Source: an uncultured bacterium (GTDB taxonomy: Bacteria > Bacillota > Clostridia > Lachnospirales > Lachnospiraceae). Taken from it: a stretch of 60,024 nt of DNA. A model generated the notes under the pieces. That model had not been told where the DNA came from. It saw only the letters and a list, made by a program, of their open reading frames with translations, and did no database searches. How positions within the stretch are numbered: the first letter of the stretch is position 1; each line of letters opens with the position of its first letter. The stretch covers positions 1-60,024 of the forward strand of contig CAMFGH010000005.1 in assembly GCA_945949875.1 (NCBI GenBank). The letters are read 5' to 3'. A program made the translations under genes and the position numbers. Positions 59,123-60,024 of the stretch are shown one piece after another.

Positions 59123-59165
59123 AAGCAGCAAGAACCTCGACTTTTTATCGTTGTCCCTGCTGCTT
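59123..59165 (-). terminator. Terminator after the flavodoxin gene
   Basis: AAGCAGCA (59123-59130) pairs with TGCTGCTT (59158-59165), 18 nt beyond the flavodoxin stop. The loop is long (27 nt) and contains an inner GAAC/GTT pairing. Confidence 0.5.
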
Positions 59166-59182
59166 ATATCATTCTATTATAT

Positions 59183-59878
59183 TTAATTCAGATTCAAACT
59201 CTTTACCCAGTCCTGAACCTCTTCTTCTGATGCACTAGAAGAAAATCTCTTTCCTTCCTGCCAGTCTCCAGTTCCAGCCATTTCCTCTAAGAGTTTTCCG
59301 CTATCTCCGAGTCCAGAAGATGCTGATGTACAGAATGGAATAACTGTTTTTCCTGTAAAATCATTGTTTTGGATGAACTGATTTACTGGCCATGCACTTA
59401 CTTGCCACCATACGGGGTAACCTATCAGAATTTCATCGTACTCACCGAAATTATCAACTGTCGTGGAAACCAGCTCTACATCTCTTAAACTCTCATCGTC
59501 ATGTTCACGAGATACTCGGCTGTCAGGATCATTGTAATTAAGATCTTCGTCCGTATACGGTTCCACTGGCTCCAGTTCAAATAAATCGCCACCTGTAGCA
59601 TCTGCAATATAATTTGCTACTGCTTTTGTATTTCCTGTTGCGGAATAATATACAACCAGAACTTTACTGGTTTCTTCTGTGCTATCCTGTTCAGATGCTT
59701 CGGTTGCCGTTGTTTCTGCTTCATCAGACTTTTCTTTCTCTGAACTCTCCTGTTCCGTTTCTGTATTCTGTGCGGTTTCACTACTCTGCTTGTCTGAGTT
59801 ATTCGATCCGCACCCTGTCAATAAAACTCCTGCTAATATGCAAATGGCAAGTAACATCCAATTTATGTGTTTCTTCAC
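59183..59878 (-). CDS. Flavodoxin lipoprotein
   Basis: The protein has 231 residues, starting at GTG behind AAGGAG. It has a lipoprotein signal (MLLAICILAGVLLTGCGSNN, lipobox LTGC), then a Ser/Glu/Thr-rich linker to about residue 70, then a flavodoxin domain with the FMN phosphate loop VVYYSATGNTKAVANYI and the conserved GYPVWWQVSAWP and FTGKTVIPFCTSASSGLG. It should carry electrons on the outer side of the membrane. The broken copy at 188-442 is a close paralogue, so similar loci flank both ends of the element. Confidence 0.92.
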   Translation of the reverse strand: MKKHINWMLLAICILAGVLLTGCGSNNSDKQSSETAQNTETEQESSEKEKSDEAETTATEASEQDSTEETSKVLVVYYSATGNTKAVANYIADATGGDLFELEPVEPYTDEDLNYNDPDSRVSREHDDESLRDVELVSTTVDNFGEYDEILIGYPVWWQVSAWPVNQFIQNNDFTGKTVIPFCTSASSGLGDSGKLLEEMAGTGDWQEGKRFSSSASEEEVQDWVKSLNLN

Positions 59879-60024
59879 TTACAGCATCTCCTTTTCTATG
59901 TCATTCTCTATATAAACGCTGTACACATTTTTCTGCATCATCTGTGTATACCGTAGTTTTCAACCTCATAATTATAACTTGATACACGCTATACACTACT
60001 ATAAACTATACTCCATTTTAGGAT

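Overview
The window looks like a large integrative conjugative element (ICE) and its flanks in a gut Firmicute, most likely a Lachnospiraceae (Blautia/Dorea-like) bacterium. The conjugation families (Maff2, PrgI, DUF4313, DUF4314, PcfB/DUF3801, DUF3846, a CHAP/lysozyme hydrolase) are typical of Tn1549-like elements of Clostridia. Almost every gene lies on the minus strand. I saw no rRNA, tRNA or CRISPR array. The names below rest on motif reading, not database searches.

Left flank and recombination module (1-5.5 kb): the start of an aldo/keto reductase, a broken flavodoxin, then three tandem tyrosine recombinases with a small coiled-coil TnpC-like protein. This is a recombinase-in-trio / Tn554-like set that appears to serve as the element's integrase. 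Accessory backbone (5.5-9.8 kb): a DinG-like helicase, a DUF4240 protein, a roughly 470-nt structured non-coding region, a DUF3846 protein and a sigma-region-4-like protein.

Cargo block (10.0-25.8 kb, visibly more AT-rich): an orphan response regulator lacking its phospho-aspartate, an acyltransferase, an L,D-transpeptidase, a two-component system, a 77-aa protein, HflK, HflC, a CDF metal transporter fused to an HflK-type SPFH domain, and a membrane PpiC foldase with a Cys/His-rich segment. Next to these lie a Zn/Cd P-type ATPase operon (HMA protein, ATPase, ArsR) and a divergent ArsR-AraC pair. An 11-bp-period direct repeat of PhoB/OmpR type sits just upstream of the foldase -10 box. I read this as a metal-linked envelope quality-control system.

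Conjugation and surface modules (26-55.6 kb): peptidoglycan hydrolase, VirB4, PrgI, DUF4313, TrbL-like protein, Maff2, VirD4, DUF4314, ArdC-like protein, PcfB, relaxase, MobC, a candidate oriT palindrome, an N4/N6 DNA methylase, a toprim protein, metK, class B sortase, a gamma-glutamylcyclotransferase-like protein, a giant SpaA-repeat adhesin, an amidoligase, a cytosine methyltransferase, a tandem ribbon-helix-helix protein and ParR/ParM. Right part (55.8-60 kb): SDR and AKR oxidoreductases, an XRE regulator with a divergent gene, a helical protein and a flavodoxin lipoprotein.

Two regulatory networks can be read directly from the sequence. Four promoters, upstream of the recombinases, of the VirD4 operon, of the RHH gene and of a 202-aa gene, share a TAGCTTT(C/A) element 14-15 bp before a GG-TATNNT -10 box; the sigma-like protein is a candidate reader. 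An 18-bp motif, GTGCARAANNTGAGACAA, occurs beside the XRE gene and twice upstream of metK, suggesting one repressor controls both. Several genes lack an ATG at the position homology and Shine-Dalgarno spacing predict.
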